DNA from: Paraburkholderia phosphatilytica
GTDB lineage: Bacteria > Pseudomonadota > Gammaproteobacteria > Burkholderiales > Burkholderiaceae
Assembly: GCF_003443895.1 (NCBI RefSeq)
Contig: NZ_QQOA01000026.1
Location: 44,020 to 108,019, forward strand
Direction of reading: 5' to 3'
DNA: 64,000 nt
In this document: in pieces, positions 8,668 through 17,726 of the stretch
How the letters are laid out: every line of letters begins with the position of its first letter
How positions within the stretch are numbered: the first letter of the stretch is position 1
Position numbers and translations under genes: made by a program
Notes under the pieces: model-generated
Told to the model about the DNA's origin: nothing
Database searches by the model: none
Seen by the model: the letters and a program-made list of their open reading frames with translations, nothing else

Positions 8668-9834
8668 ATGACCCAAACGGCGCAACTGCCGCTGCAAGGC
8701 ATTCGCGTGCTCGACGTGAGCCAGGTGATGGCCGGTCCGTTCGCCTGCATGCTGCTCGCCGATCTCGGCGCCGACGTGATCAAGGTGGAGCCGCTGGAAG
8801 GCGACCAGACCCGCGGCGCGATGGGCTTCAAGATGAAGGGGCCCGACAGCATGGGCTTCCTGAACATGAACCGCAACAAGCGTTCGCTGTCGCTCGACCT
8901 GAAGAGCGACGAAGGTCGCGAGTTTTTCTACAAGCTCGCGAAAACCGCGGACGTGATCGTCGAGAACTACCGTCCGGGCGTCGTGCAGCGGCTGCGGATC
9001 GATTACGAGACGATCCGCGAGATCAATCCGAAGATCGTCTACGTCAGCATTTCGGGCTTCGGGCAGAGCGGGCCGTGGGCGTCGCGGCCGGGTTTCGACC
9101 TGATGGCGCAGGCCATGTCTGGCGTGATGAGCGTGACCGGCTACAAGGGCGGCAAGCCGGTGAAGGCGGGCGTGCCGGTGGCCGACATCGGCTGCGCGCT
9201 GTTCGCGGTATACGGCCTGCTATCCGCGTACATCGGCGCGCAGAAGAGAGGGCAGGGCCAACATATCGACGCGTCGCTGTTCGATTCGGCGATGGCGTTC
9301 TCGATCTGGGACATGTCCGACTACTGGGGCACGGGCGTGCCGCCGACTCCGCTCGGCACCAGCAACAAGATGAGCGCGCCGTACCAGGCGGTGAAAGCGC
9401 GCGACGGCTACTTCGTGATGGGTGCCACCAACCAGAAGCTGTGGACGAAACTCTGCGAGCTGCTGCAGCGTCAGGACCTCATCAAACATGCCGGGTTCGA
9501 GACCGTATCTCTGCGGCTGAAAAACCGCGAGGCGCTGATCGAAACGCTCGAACAGGAGTTCGGCAAACGCGATTGCGAAGACTGGATCGACACGATGCTC
9601 GCGGCCGGCATTCCCGCGGGTCCGATCCTGTCGTACCCCGAAGCATTTGCGAGCGAGCACGCGCAGCACCGAGGCATGTGCATGGAAATCGATCATCCGA
9701 TCGAAGGGAAGGTCAAGAACATCGGCTTTCCGGTGAAGCTGCTCGGCACGCCGCAGCAGGTGCGCCGCCATCCGCCGCTACTCGGCGAGCACAACGCCGA
9801 GCTGTTCGCCGAGATCGACGGGACCGCACCATGA
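8668..9834 (+). CDS. CaiB/BaiF family CoA-transferase (class III)
   Basis: Formyl-CoA-transferase-like enzyme (388 aa) that moves CoA between carboxylic acids. It has the family start IRVLDVSQVMAGPFACMLLADLGADVIKVEP. The catalytic aspartate lies in the QHIDASLFDSAMAF region: family members carry VDVSL/MDxAL here, and this protein has IDASL followed by FDSAMAF. GTSNKMSAPYQAVKARDGYF follows. AAAGGAGA precedes the ATG. The stop codon overlaps the next start (ATGA), so it is translationally coupled to the enoyl-CoA hydratase-like gene. Together they probably activate and modify a short organic acid; the substrate is unknown. Confidence 0.9.
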   Translation: MTQTAQLPLQGIRVLDVSQVMAGPFACMLLADLGADVIKVEPLEGDQTRGAMGFKMKGPDSMGFLNMNRNKRSLSLDLKSDEGREFFYKLAKTADVIVENYRPGVVQRLRIDYETIREINPKIVYVSISGFGQSGPWASRPGFDLMAQAMSGVMSVTGYKGGKPVKAGVPVADIGCALFAVYGLLSAYIGAQKRGQGQHIDASLFDSAMAFSIWDMSDYWGTGVPPTPLGTSNKMSAPYQAVKARDGYFVMGATNQKLWTKLCELLQRQDLIKHAGFETVSLRLKNREALIETLEQEFGKRDCEDWIDTMLAAGIPAGPILSYPEAFASEHAQHRGMCMEIDHPIEGKVKNIGFPVKLLGTPQQVRRHPPLLGEHNAELFAEIDGTAP

Positions 9835-10601
9835 GCGAAACCGATACTGTCAAATTGACGCTGCATGCGTCCGGCGCGGCCGCGATCGTGATCGATCGCC
9901 CCGAGCGCCATAACGCGATGACGATCCCGATGTACGAGGCGCTGCTCGAGCGCATCGCGCAGTGCGAGCGCGACGCAGCGGTGCGCTGCATCCTGCTGTG
10001 CGGTGCGGGCGGCAAGTCGTTCGTGTCGGGCACGGACATCGGCTACTTCACCGGCTTTCGCAATGGCCGCGACGGCGTCGCGTACGAAGCGCTGGTCGAA
10101 AAGGTGATCGACGCGGTGGAGCGCATCGCGCTACCGACTATCGCGGTGATCGACGGCTGGACGGTGGGCGGCGGCCTCGCGCTCGCCACCGCGTGCGACT
10201 TTCGTCTGTGCACCGACTCGTCGCGCTTTGGTGCGCCGATCGCAAAGACGCTGTCGAACACGCTGTCGGCGCGCAATCTCGCGCGGCTCGCTGCCGCATT
10301 CGGCGTGCCGCGCGTGAAGAAGATGCTGATGCTCGCCGACATGCTGAGCGCACAGGATGCGCTCGCGTGCGGCTACGTCTACGAAGTCTGCGCGCGCGAC
10401 ACGCTGGAAGCATCTGCCGCAGCGCTCGCCGAACGGCTGATCGCGCTGTCGCCCGTCACGCAGCGCGCGGTGAAGGAAAGCCTGCGTCGCATCGTTGTCG
10501 AACGGCGGCTCGACGACGAGGATCTGATCGAGCAGGTCTACGGCAGCGAAGCGTTTCGCGACGCGGTAAAGGCGTTCACCTCGGGTTCATCGAAGCGTTG
10601 A
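9831..10601 (+). CDS. Enoyl-CoA hydratase/isomerase (crotonase) family protein
   Basis: Crotonase-fold protein of 256 aa. It shows the RPERHNAM region near residue 22-30, the first oxyanion-hole segment around SFVSGTDIGYF (family: F.AG.D) and the second around GWTVGGGLALATACDFRLC. The start is the ATG overlapping the preceding CoA-transferase stop. The position that is Glu in true hydratases lies in the GAPIAKTLSNTLS stretch, where no clear catalytic Glu is seen, so hydratase chemistry is not certain. It may be an isomerase, decarboxylase or ligase-like member. Confidence 0.88.
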   Translation: MSETDTVKLTLHASGAAAIVIDRPERHNAMTIPMYEALLERIAQCERDAAVRCILLCGAGGKSFVSGTDIGYFTGFRNGRDGVAYEALVEKVIDAVERIALPTIAVIDGWTVGGGLALATACDFRLCTDSSRFGAPIAKTLSNTLSARNLARLAAAFGVPRVKKMLMLADMLSAQDALACGYVYEVCARDTLEASAAALAERLIALSPVTQRAVKESLRRIVVERRLDDEDLIEQVYGSEAFRDAVKAFTSGSSKR

Positions 10602-10638
10602 AACGCTGAAGCCGCATCGAACATAACAAGGAGGAGAC

Positions 10639-11946
10639 ATGAAAGGATTGCAGCCGAAGGCGACCACCACGGTGCTACTGATGCTGTGCCTGATGTACTT
10701 CATCACGTATGTGGATCGCGTCAACATCAGCACCGCAGCCGGGCAGTTCAAGGCGGAACTCGGGCTTTCGAACACGCAGCTCGGGCTGATCTTTTCGGCG
10801 TTCGCGTATCCGTACGTGATATTCCAGTTCATCGGCGGCTGGGTCAGCGATCGCTTCGGCGCGCGCCGCACGCTGATCGCCTGCGCGGCGATCTGGGCTG
10901 TGGCCACCACGCTGACGGGTCTCGCGGGAGGCTTCTACGCGCTCGTGGCCGCACGCCTGCTGCTCGGGCTCGGCGAGGGCGCGACCTTTCCCGCGTCGAC
11001 GAGCGCGATGGCGTCGTGGATCACGCGCGATAAACGCGGCATGGCGCAGGGCATCACGCATTCCTCCGCGCGGCTCGGCAACGCGATCGCGCCGATGCTG
11101 GTGCTCGCGTTGATGAGCGCGTTCGACTGGCGCGCGTCGTTCTATCTGCTGGGCGCGCTGAGCTTCGGCTGGCTGGTGTTGTGGCTGATCACCTACACGG
11201 AGAGGCCGGCCGACCACGCGCGCATCACGTCCGCCGAACTCGCGGTGCTGCCGCCGCCGCGCGTCCATCCGGATTCGCCGCGCGGCACGTGGCTGCGTCT
11301 GTTTCGCCGCATGCTGCCGGTGTCGATCGTCTACTTCTGCTACAACTGGATCTTGTGGCTGATGCTCGACTGGATGCCGCTGTACTTCATGCACAGCTTC
11401 CATCTGAACATCAGGAAGGCGGTGATCTTCACGTCGGGCGTGTTTGTTGCCGGCGTGGTGGGCGATCTGGTGGGCGGCATGGTCAGCGACCGGCTGGTAC
11501 GGCGTACCGGCAACCTGAGGCTCGCGCGCAGCAACCTCGTAGCGGTCTGCATGGCGTTGACGGGCCTGTCGCTGATTCCGGTCGTGCTGCTGCACGATCC
11601 GGTCTACTCGCTGATCTTCCTCGGGGCGGCAATGTTCTTCAACGAGATGAACGTCGGGCCGATGTGGGCGATCCCGATGGACATCGCGTACGACCGCTCC
11701 GGCACCGCGAGCGGCATCATGAGCGGCACCGGCTTCACGGCGGCGATCGTGAGCCCGGTCGTGGCCGGCTATGTTGCCGATCATGCGGTCAACTGGAACA
11801 TCACGTTCATGCTGTCGATCGGCGTGATGGCGATCGGCATTCTGGTGAGCTTCCTGATGAAGCCCAACCGCGCGTTCGAAAACGTATCACGACGTGTGGA
11901 AACGCCGGAAACCTCGTTGCCGCAGCGCGCGCGGGACGCGGCTTAG
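10639..11946 (+). CDS. MFS transporter (anion:cation symporter type)
   Basis: Major facilitator protein of 435 aa with 12 predicted membrane helices. The N-terminal YFITYVDRVNISTAAGQFKAE is typical of the ACS family (glucarate, galactonate, phthalate and similar acids). The MFS loop motif between helices 2 and 3 is seen as GWVSDRFGARRT. AAGGAGGAG precedes the ATG. It follows the CoA-transferase and crotonase genes at 37 bases, so it likely imports the acid they handle. Its stop is four bases from the convergent rhlC stop. Confidence 0.92.
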   Translation: MKGLQPKATTTVLLMLCLMYFITYVDRVNISTAAGQFKAELGLSNTQLGLIFSAFAYPYVIFQFIGGWVSDRFGARRTLIACAAIWAVATTLTGLAGGFYALVAARLLLGLGEGATFPASTSAMASWITRDKRGMAQGITHSSARLGNAIAPMLVLALMSAFDWRASFYLLGALSFGWLVLWLITYTERPADHARITSAELAVLPPPRVHPDSPRGTWLRLFRRMLPVSIVYFCYNWILWLMLDWMPLYFMHSFHLNIRKAVIFTSGVFVAGVVGDLVGGMVSDRLVRRTGNLRLARSNLVAVCMALTGLSLIPVVLLHDPVYSLIFLGAAMFFNEMNVGPMWAIPMDIAYDRSGTASGIMSGTGFTAAIVSPVVAGYVADHAVNWNITFMLSIGVMAIGILVSFLMKPNRAFENVSRRVETPETSLPQRARDAA

Positions 11947-11950
11947 GTGC

Positions 11951-12913
11951 TCAGGTGATCTGGCCGGCTGCCCGCGAAGCGTTTGCCCATCGTAGCAGGC
12001 GTGGACGTTCGCTTTCGATCGGTCCCAGCCTGCCGTAGAGTCCATCGATCAATCCATAGCCGATGGCGGCGAGCTTCGCCAGCTTGCCGCCTTCGAACAG
12101 CAGCACCTGCGCGATCTGCATCAACGTGACGACGTTCGGCGCGATCGCAACCGGAAACGACAGCACATACTGCCTGCACAGAAACATGCCGTTGCGCGCC
12201 ATGTAGTAGCGGCGCTCGGCCGGATGGTTCGTCGACGTCACGCGCAGCGAACCCAGCCGGTGCACGCGCCGGTGTCCGATGCGGTGCGTCAGCACGAGAC
12301 GCGGGTCGATGTAGAACGGCACGCCGAGCTGCAACGCGCGCATCGCGTAGTCGGTGTCGACATGATCGATGAAGAACGCTTCCGCGAACGCGCCGAGCTT
12401 CTCATACGCGCCGCGCGAGATCACCGACCCCGACGACAGCAGGAACGAGCAGCGCTGCGGGCCGTGGCATCCTTCGAACGACAATCGCCGCCACGTGAAG
12501 CCGTTGCTGACGATCTGCGGCATGAACCGGCGCGCGTTCGCATCGAAGATCTGTGGCCCGATGACGAACGGTTTCGCACCGAAGCGTCCGGACGATTCGT
12601 GCATCAACGGAAAGTAGTCTTCGCTGACCACCGAATCCTGATCGAACAGCGCAACAGCGTTCAGGCCTTCAGCGAAGAGCCGGGTCAACCCCGCGTTGTA
12701 AGCGCCGGCAATACCGCCATGGTTGCCGTTATGCCAATACGCAATGTCGTGCGCGGCCAGCGTGGCGGCGAGTTCGGGGTCGGCGCGCATCGAGTTGTCG
12801 ACCGCCAGCACGTGCGGGGTCCGCGCGCGCAGACGCAGCAGATGATCCACGTGTTCCGCGAGCGGACGAAACAGCACGACGAGCGCACCGATCTGCAAGA
12901 CGTCGTCCGTCAT
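11951..12913 (-). CDS. rhlC: Rhamnosyltransferase 2, family GT2 (RhlC-like)
   Basis: Glycosyltransferase family 2 protein (320 aa) that by operon context adds the second rhamnose from dTDP-L-rhamnose to a mono-rhamnolipid. The N-terminal half has the GT-A nucleotide-binding fold: VVLFRPLAEHV, then DNSM, the HNGNHGGIAGAYNAGL stretch and the metal-binding ALFDQDS. SGSVISR and FIDHVDTDYAMRA follow, with a hydrophobic region near the C-terminus. The ATG overlaps the rhlB stop (ATGA), fixing the start and indicating translational coupling. It is the last gene of the operon. Confidence 0.88.
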   Translation of the reverse strand: MTDDVLQIGALVVLFRPLAEHVDHLLRLRARTPHVLAVDNSMRADPELAATLAAHDIAYWHNGNHGGIAGAYNAGLTRLFAEGLNAVALFDQDSVVSEDYFPLMHESSGRFGAKPFVIGPQIFDANARRFMPQIVSNGFTWRRLSFEGCHGPQRCSFLLSSGSVISRGAYEKLGAFAEAFFIDHVDTDYAMRALQLGVPFYIDPRLVLTHRIGHRRVHRLGSLRVTSTNHPAERRYYMARNGMFLCRQYVLSFPVAIAPNVVTLMQIAQVLLFEGGKLAKLAAIGYGLIDGLYGRLGPIESERPRLLRWANASRAAGQIT

Positions 12914-14175
12914 GCCGACACCTTTTCGTGATGCGGGACGAACCGCTCGATATACCTTGCCGCTTCGATACACGCGTCGGGCGCGCGCTGCAACCGTCGC
13001 TTTGCTTCCTCGCATCGGATTGCGATTACACGGTCGCGGCTGACGTGATCGATCGCTGCCGCAAGCGCGTCCCCGCTCGCAAGCGCTTTCAGCCGCACGC
13101 CGCAACCGATGCGAGCCACGCGCGCGGCGTTGTCGAACTGATCGTGCGCGAAGGGTGTCACCACCTGCGGAATACCGCCCGCGAATGCCAGCGCAGCCGT
13201 GCCGATGCCACCGTGATGCGCGATCGCCGCGCAGCGCGGCAGCAACGTGCCGAGCGGCACGAAGCTGCGCGCGAGCACCTGCGGTTGACCGCGAAACGCA
13301 ATGGCCGCATTGCGTGCAATGACGATGGCTCGCGTTTTCGTCCGCTGTAACGCGTGTTCGATCGAACCGAACCACGCGCGTTCGTCGAGCAGCGTCGAGC
13401 CCGCGGTGAAGACGACGGGCGGCGGACCGGACGACAGAAAGCGCTCGAGTTCCCGATCGGGTGCATCGTCGGCCCGCTCATCGTGCGCGAGCGGAAAACC
13501 GCACATCGCGCGATTGCGCGGCCAGTCGGATTGCGGCGGCGCGAACCATTCGGGAAAGAGACACAGCACGCCATCCGTCGAATGCAGCCACGTGCCGAGG
13601 ATATGATCCGCGGGCGCGAGCCCGAGCTCGGTGCGCACGCCGTTCAGCACCGGCCCGAGCGCGCGGTCGAGCAGCTTCGTTTCCAGCAGATCCATCAGCG
13701 AAGCGCGCGCAACACGCGGCAGCCACGCGGGAATCGTCATGCGCGGATGCGTGGGCGGCGCATCGGCGGAGAGCAGGGTGGACGGCGATACCTGTACCGA
13801 CACATACGGCGTGCCGCGCACCTCCTGCATCAGGCGCGCGGACAACGCCCAGAGCGAGCCGACCAGCAGCGTATCGCGCGTGGCGAGCGATGCGAGCACG
13901 TCGAAATGCGAACGGATCGTCGGCGCAATCACACTCCACAACACGCGAAAGGACGTGCGCGGATTCCATAGCGCAGGGTTCGCAATCGCGGATTCATACT
14001 CCGGTGCCGTGCCGATGGGAACGAATGCGAAACGTGCGTTCGTCACGAGCGGCTCGAACGGCGGATGCGTGCAGAACACGATGCGATGTCCGCGCGCGGC
14101 CAGTGCGCGACCGATGCCGATGAACGGATGGACGTCGCCGGCGGAGCCGATCGCGGTGATGACGATGTGTGCCAT
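12910..14175 (-). CDS. rhlB: Rhamnosyltransferase 1, family GT1 (RhlB)
   Basis: Family GT1 glycosyltransferase (421 aa, close to Pseudomonas RhlB) that links dTDP-L-rhamnose to 3-(3-hydroxyalkanoyloxy)alkanoic acid. The N-terminal half begins HIVITAIGSAGDVHPFIGIG with the acceptor-domain Rossmann glycine motif. The C-terminal half has the sugar-nucleotide-binding HHGGIGTAALAFAGGIPQ followed by PFAHDQFDNA. I start it at ATG 14175, seven bases after the methyltransferase stop; the open frame continues upstream but only as antisense-like low-complexity Arg/Ala. It overlaps rhlC by four bases. Confidence 0.92.
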   Translation of the reverse strand: MAHIVITAIGSAGDVHPFIGIGRALAARGHRIVFCTHPPFEPLVTNARFAFVPIGTAPEYESAIANPALWNPRTSFRVLWSVIAPTIRSHFDVLASLATRDTLLVGSLWALSARLMQEVRGTPYVSVQVSPSTLLSADAPPTHPRMTIPAWLPRVARASLMDLLETKLLDRALGPVLNGVRTELGLAPADHILGTWLHSTDGVLCLFPEWFAPPQSDWPRNRAMCGFPLAHDERADDAPDRELERFLSSGPPPVVFTAGSTLLDERAWFGSIEHALQRTKTRAIVIARNAAIAFRGQPQVLARSFVPLGTLLPRCAAIAHHGGIGTAALAFAGGIPQVVTPFAHDQFDNAARVARIGCGVRLKALASGDALAAAIDHVSRDRVIAIRCEEAKRRLQRAPDACIEAARYIERFVPHHEKVSA

Positions 14176-14182
14176 CGCGTGC

Positions 14183-14752
14183 TCAATAGAGACCGGGCAC
14201 CAGCGCGCGCACGACGCGGCGGTACGCGTGATACGACTCGCCGAAGTGGCCGGACAGCCAGCGCTCCTCGACGCGGACCTTGTACGCAAGCGACGCGAAG
14301 ATCAGCGCGAAGCCGATCACGCCGATCGGGCGCGCCTGAATCAGCGCTGAGCCCGCGATCGCTGCGAGACAACCGGTATAGATCGGATGCCGCACGAGCG
14401 CGTATGGGCCGGTGCGGATCAATTCGTGCGTGTCCTTGAGCGTGACCGACACGCTCCAGTTCGTGCCGAGATGCAGCCGTCCCCAGACCGAAAACGCAAG
14501 CCCCGCGATGACGATCGCGAGCCCCGCCCGTTGCGTCGGGCCGAAGAAAGAAGGTGACGCCGCGCTGTCGACAGCCACGGGCCATACGATCAACGCACAC
14601 CCTACGATGAGCGGCACCGACTGCAACGTGCGCGACCAGCCGCTCTCGCGACAGATGGTCTGCTTCGCGCCGGCTGACGCGTGAATCCAGTACGCAAGCC
14701 AGAGCAGCCACGGCACGAGTATCGCAGTTGAACGGATCAGCGATGCGGTCAT
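14183..14752 (-). CDS. Isoprenylcysteine carboxyl methyltransferase (ICMT)-like membrane protein
   Basis: Integral membrane methyltransferase of the ICMT/phospholipid-methyltransferase superfamily (189 aa) with about five hydrophobic segments. The SAM-binding signature of the family is clear: HELIRTGPYALVRHPIYTG, then the C-terminal EERWLSGHFGESYHAYRRVV. It sits inside the rhamnolipid operon, starting one base after the rhlA stop and ending seven bases before rhlB, so it must be made with them. Family members methylate carboxyl groups or lipids. A role in methylating the free carboxyl of the rhamnolipid or its precursor is an inference worth testing. I do not know it from the classical Pseudomonas operon. 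Confidence 0.88.
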   Translation of the reverse strand: MTASLIRSTAILVPWLLWLAYWIHASAGAKQTICRESGWSRTLQSVPLIVGCALIVWPVAVDSAASPSFFGPTQRAGLAIVIAGLAFSVWGRLHLGTNWSVSVTLKDTHELIRTGPYALVRHPIYTGCLAAIAGSALIQARPIGVIGFALIFASLAYKVRVEERWLSGHFGESYHAYRRVVRALVPGLY

Positions 14753-14753
14753 G

Positions 14754-15668
14754 TCAGGCTCCCAGAGGACTTGCGAGCATGGTGCTCGCAAACGTTTGCG
14801 CGACGGTGGCGGGAAAGGCCGGAGCCGGTTTTGCCACGCTTTCCAGCTCGCCGAAGAACGACAGGATTTCGCCGCGCACGGCGGCCGCCTGCTCGCGTCC
14901 TTCGAGTTCGAGGAAATGGCCGGTGCCCGGGACCGTTGCGAACTGCGCGTGCCGGACGTACGGCGCGATCTGGCGGATATCGCGTGCGCTCGTATGCTGG
15001 TCCAGATCGCCGTTGATGAACTTCACGCGACAGTCGATTGCGGCAAGCTTGTCGAGCCAGTCGCGCGGGTCGAGTGCGAGGATCTGCTCGGTGTGAAAAA
15101 GTATCTGTTCGTGATATTCCGCGCCGAGCGCCGTCAGATAGCGGTAGTTCATCAGCTTGACGATGCGCGGCAGGTGCGCGCCGACCGTGTCGTTCAGCAG
15201 TTGCGCGGCCGCCATGTGGTTGCCGGCCGCGAGAAAGTCTCGTGCGGAGCCGACGTAATCGAGCATCGCGACGTTGAGATGCGGCGAAAACGAACCGATC
15301 ACCGCGCGCTCGATGCTGGTACGTTCGCGCGCCAGCGCGAGCAGCGCCGCGAGACCGCCCCACGACACCGAATACATGAACTTCGGTTCGAGCAGCCTCG
15401 CCACGTCGAGCAGGATGTCGATCTCGTCGTCCTTGGTCAGGACGAACGGTTCGCGATTGTGCTGCCGCGATTGACCCGCATAAGGCAGGTCGAAACAGAT
15501 CACGTTGTAGCGCTCGCCCATGTACTTGACCGTCTGCCCGAACGACGCCGTCGTTGCCAGCGCGCCATTGACCAGGATCACGCTGGCGGCGTCCCGATGA
15601 AACCGGTGCATTTCCACATGCACTTTCAACTGCTTCGTCACACGAACGACAAGCTTTTCGACACTCAT
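14754..15668 (-). CDS. rhlA: RhlA, HAA synthase of rhamnolipid biosynthesis
   Basis: Alpha/beta-hydrolase-fold acyltransferase (304 aa) that condenses two 3-hydroxyacyl units into 3-(3-hydroxyalkanoyloxy)alkanoate, the lipid part of rhamnolipids. It matches Pseudomonas RhlA along its length: VNGALATTASF, FDLPYAGQSRQHN, LTKDDEI and the nucleophile motif SVSWGG. The acid Asp lies in FINGDLDQHT and the catalytic His in GTGHFLELEG. I start it at ATG 15668, preceded by GGGGG; the frame is open about 60 codons further but without RhlA character. It heads the operon with the methyltransferase, rhlB and rhlC. No efflux pump gene lies in this operon. Confidence 0.93.
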   Translation of the reverse strand: MSVEKLVVRVTKQLKVHVEMHRFHRDAASVILVNGALATTASFGQTVKYMGERYNVICFDLPYAGQSRQHNREPFVLTKDDEIDILLDVARLLEPKFMYSVSWGGLAALLALARERTSIERAVIGSFSPHLNVAMLDYVGSARDFLAAGNHMAAAQLLNDTVGAHLPRIVKLMNYRYLTALGAEYHEQILFHTEQILALDPRDWLDKLAAIDCRVKFINGDLDQHTSARDIRQIAPYVRHAQFATVPGTGHFLELEGREQAAAVRGEILSFFGELESVAKPAPAFPATVAQTFASTMLASPLGA

Positions 15669-16046
15669 GCCTACCCCCGGAAAGCGAACGACAAAAAGAT
15701 CCCCAGCCGCACGAAAAACGTGCAGCGACGTGACAGAACTCATGCAATGGAAGAGGGACGACGGTCTGTCGCGAGCCTTGCCGGGAGTGCGACGGAGCGT
15801 GGTGCGGTGCAGCGATGTGAGTGGACTATAGTCTGAGGAATAGAGAATTTTCAAGCACGCGATGAAAATTATGCGGGCTGATTTCTACCCTGATTTTCAC
15901 GCTGTTTTTGCGTTAAATGCGTGTGAATCGATGCGCCAATTCAGTGCGGGAAGTCATGGAATCGACATTGCGAACCGAAAGAATCGGGAAGATGTTTGAA
16001 TAGTTAGTACTACGGCGTTTGAAACATTTCTAACGAAGCATTCCTG
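15669..16046. promoter_or_regulatory. Gene-free stretch upstream of rhlA
   Basis: A 378-base, comparatively AT-rich region between rhlA and the upstream pyruvyl-transferase-like gene, expected to hold the rhl promoter. I find no convincing 20-bp lux box dyad. ACTACGGCGTTT at 16009-16020 resembles the element found at type III secretion promoters further along the window, but it is about 340 bases from rhlA. Confidence 0.4.
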
Positions 16047-17261
16047 CTAAAGACCGGATTCTTCGAATGCGTCCCGATAACGACATGCGAGACCGGCAGC
16101 CGTATCGCGCATCAGTGTCGCGTCAGTCTGCAATGCGGCGCCGATCGCGTCTGCGACGCCGTCCACGTCAGTTGTCGCCGCGATGTGTTGCGGTTCCCAT
16201 GTCGCTGCGAAGGCCGCCTGTTTTAACGTGTGCTGCGCGCCGTTCATAGGGACGAGATTGACGCGCGGCCGCGCGAACGCCATCGCGACGATTCGTCCGT
16301 GCAGGCTTCCGCCGCAATAGACGCGAGCGTGTGCGATCAGCGCGCAGATGTCCCAGAGATTCAGCGAAAGGAACAGGTGAAACGGTATGCCATACAGGAG
16401 CGTGTCGAGCCGGCGGTAGACATCGAGATCGTCGTGCCACGGCGCGGCGCCCGCGCGAAACATCACGATGCCGAGTCCTTCTGTTTTAGCGGTGCGCCGG
16501 ATCTGATGGGCGAGGGCGTCGAGCGTGGCATCGTAGCCGAAGGTGGCGTCGAATTGCAGGGCGACGTAGCCTCGCGGAAACGCGTGGAGCACCGATTGCA
16601 CTTCGCCGTGTGCAGCCCGTGCGCGAATCTCGTCGCCGAACAGCTCGGCGACCATCACAGCGGAATCCGGCACGAGCGGTGCATCGATGCCCGCGGCGCG
16701 CAACTGCGCCTGCGTCTGCCGATCGCGCACGCTGATGTGGCTCGCGTGCCTGATTTTGTCGATCACTTCGTTGCGGAACGCCGGCTCACGCTGGTCCAAA
16801 CCCGCGCCGCCAACGGCGTGAAGAGCGATATCCTGCACCCGTACCTGCGGAAACGAATCAGCCGAAATCACATATGGCGCACGCGATGCCGTACCGAACT
16901 TTGTTCGCGCCCATGCAAGCGGATCGCGTCGCCATTGATCCTCTTCCGCGATCACTGCGTGCACCTGCTCTGGCGGTGCGAGCATGACCGCGGCTTCCCA
17001 CGCGTTGCAGGTGAGCAGTTCGCCGCCGGCATGAATGACGTTCAGCTGCTCTTGATGCGAGCGCGCGGCGAGATCGCCGAACGCGCAGACGGCGTGGCCA
17101 CCCCATGCGCGCAGATCGCGTGTGACGAGTCCGGCATGAAGCACACGTCGACGCGTAAGCATCCGTTCGACGATATGCGGAAACAGCAGGTCGCCGAAAT
17201 TGTGACGGTCGAATGCGCCGAACAGGACCGTGCGTGTCCGGCGGTTTGAATGATCGGGCAT
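16047..17261 (-). CDS. Polysaccharide pyruvyl transferase family protein
   Basis: Protein of 404 aa (from ATG 17261) with the layout of the polysaccharide pyruvyl transferase (CsaB/WcaK) family. The opening VLFGAFDRHNFGDLLFPHIV matches the family's GxxxxxNxGD motif. The HAGGELLT segment follows, then ISVRDRQTQAQLRAAGI, and finally the C-terminal CGGSLHGRIVAMAFARPRV with the conserved SxHG. The start is uncertain, because an in-frame ATG lies 57 bases upstream and neither has a strong ribosome site. Family members transfer pyruvate from PEP to surface sugars. The acceptor is unknown, and involvement with the nearby rhamnolipid operon is not shown. Confidence 0.75.
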   Translation of the reverse strand: MPDHSNRRTRTVLFGAFDRHNFGDLLFPHIVERMLTRRRVLHAGLVTRDLRAWGGHAVCAFGDLAARSHQEQLNVIHAGGELLTCNAWEAAVMLAPPEQVHAVIAEEDQWRRDPLAWARTKFGTASRAPYVISADSFPQVRVQDIALHAVGGAGLDQREPAFRNEVIDKIRHASHISVRDRQTQAQLRAAGIDAPLVPDSAVMVAELFGDEIRARAAHGEVQSVLHAFPRGYVALQFDATFGYDATLDALAHQIRRTAKTEGLGIVMFRAGAAPWHDDLDVYRRLDTLLYGIPFHLFLSLNLWDICALIAHARVYCGGSLHGRIVAMAFARPRVNLVPMNGAQHTLKQAAFAATWEPQHIAATTDVDGVADAIGAALQTDATLMRDTAAGLACRYRDAFEESGL

Positions 17262-17333
17262 GAGGGGCGAGTGCGGCGCAACCACAGGAACTGACCGCAT
17301 TCGATGGTACCGCTGCAAGCCAGCCCGCGTCGC

Positions 17334-17606
17334 TCAACGCGCGAGCGTCGAACTCACCCTGATCGCGAGAATCGCGCGGATCGCCGCGAGCGACTGTCTG
17401 GCGACATCCGTTGGCGTATGCGGGAGCACGTCTGGAAACGCGGGCGGCACGACACCCAGGCGTCGGCACACCGCGGAGAGCCACGGCTTGTCGGGCCCTT
17501 CGCATTGCGACACCGCGGCGGCGATCGCGGCATCGCCGACCTGCCGCCGCAGCCATTCGAGCGTCTGCCGATCCTTCTCGTTGACCACCCTGACCAGATG
17601 TTCCAT
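17334..17606 (-). CDS. Small hypothetical protein
   Basis: Predicted 90-aa soluble protein starting MEHLVRVVNEKDRQT with GGGGAC upstream. The sequence has an amphipathic, helical first half (WLRRQVGDAAIAAAVSQC) and then a Pro-rich stretch. I do not recognise a family. It lies 72 bases before the pyruvyl-transferase-like gene on the same strand and could be co-transcribed. Confidence 0.5.
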   Translation of the reverse strand: MEHLVRVVNEKDRQTLEWLRRQVGDAAIAAAVSQCEGPDKPWLSAVCRRLGVVPPAFPDVLPHTPTDVARQSLAAIRAILAIRVSSTLAR

Positions 17607-17726
17607 GAACGTCCCCGGGTACCACGCACATGTCGTTGTTGACGTGGATGATCGGTCAGTAACGGGGAACGGCGATGGGCGGTAACGCACATTGCGAATG
17701 CAAAAGCGGCAGAAGGATCGGGCGCG

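Noticed and set aside
15669..16046. lux box for the rhl operon
   Set aside because: No 18-20 bp dyad resembling ACCTG-N-CAGGT was found; only a single half-site like the island element.
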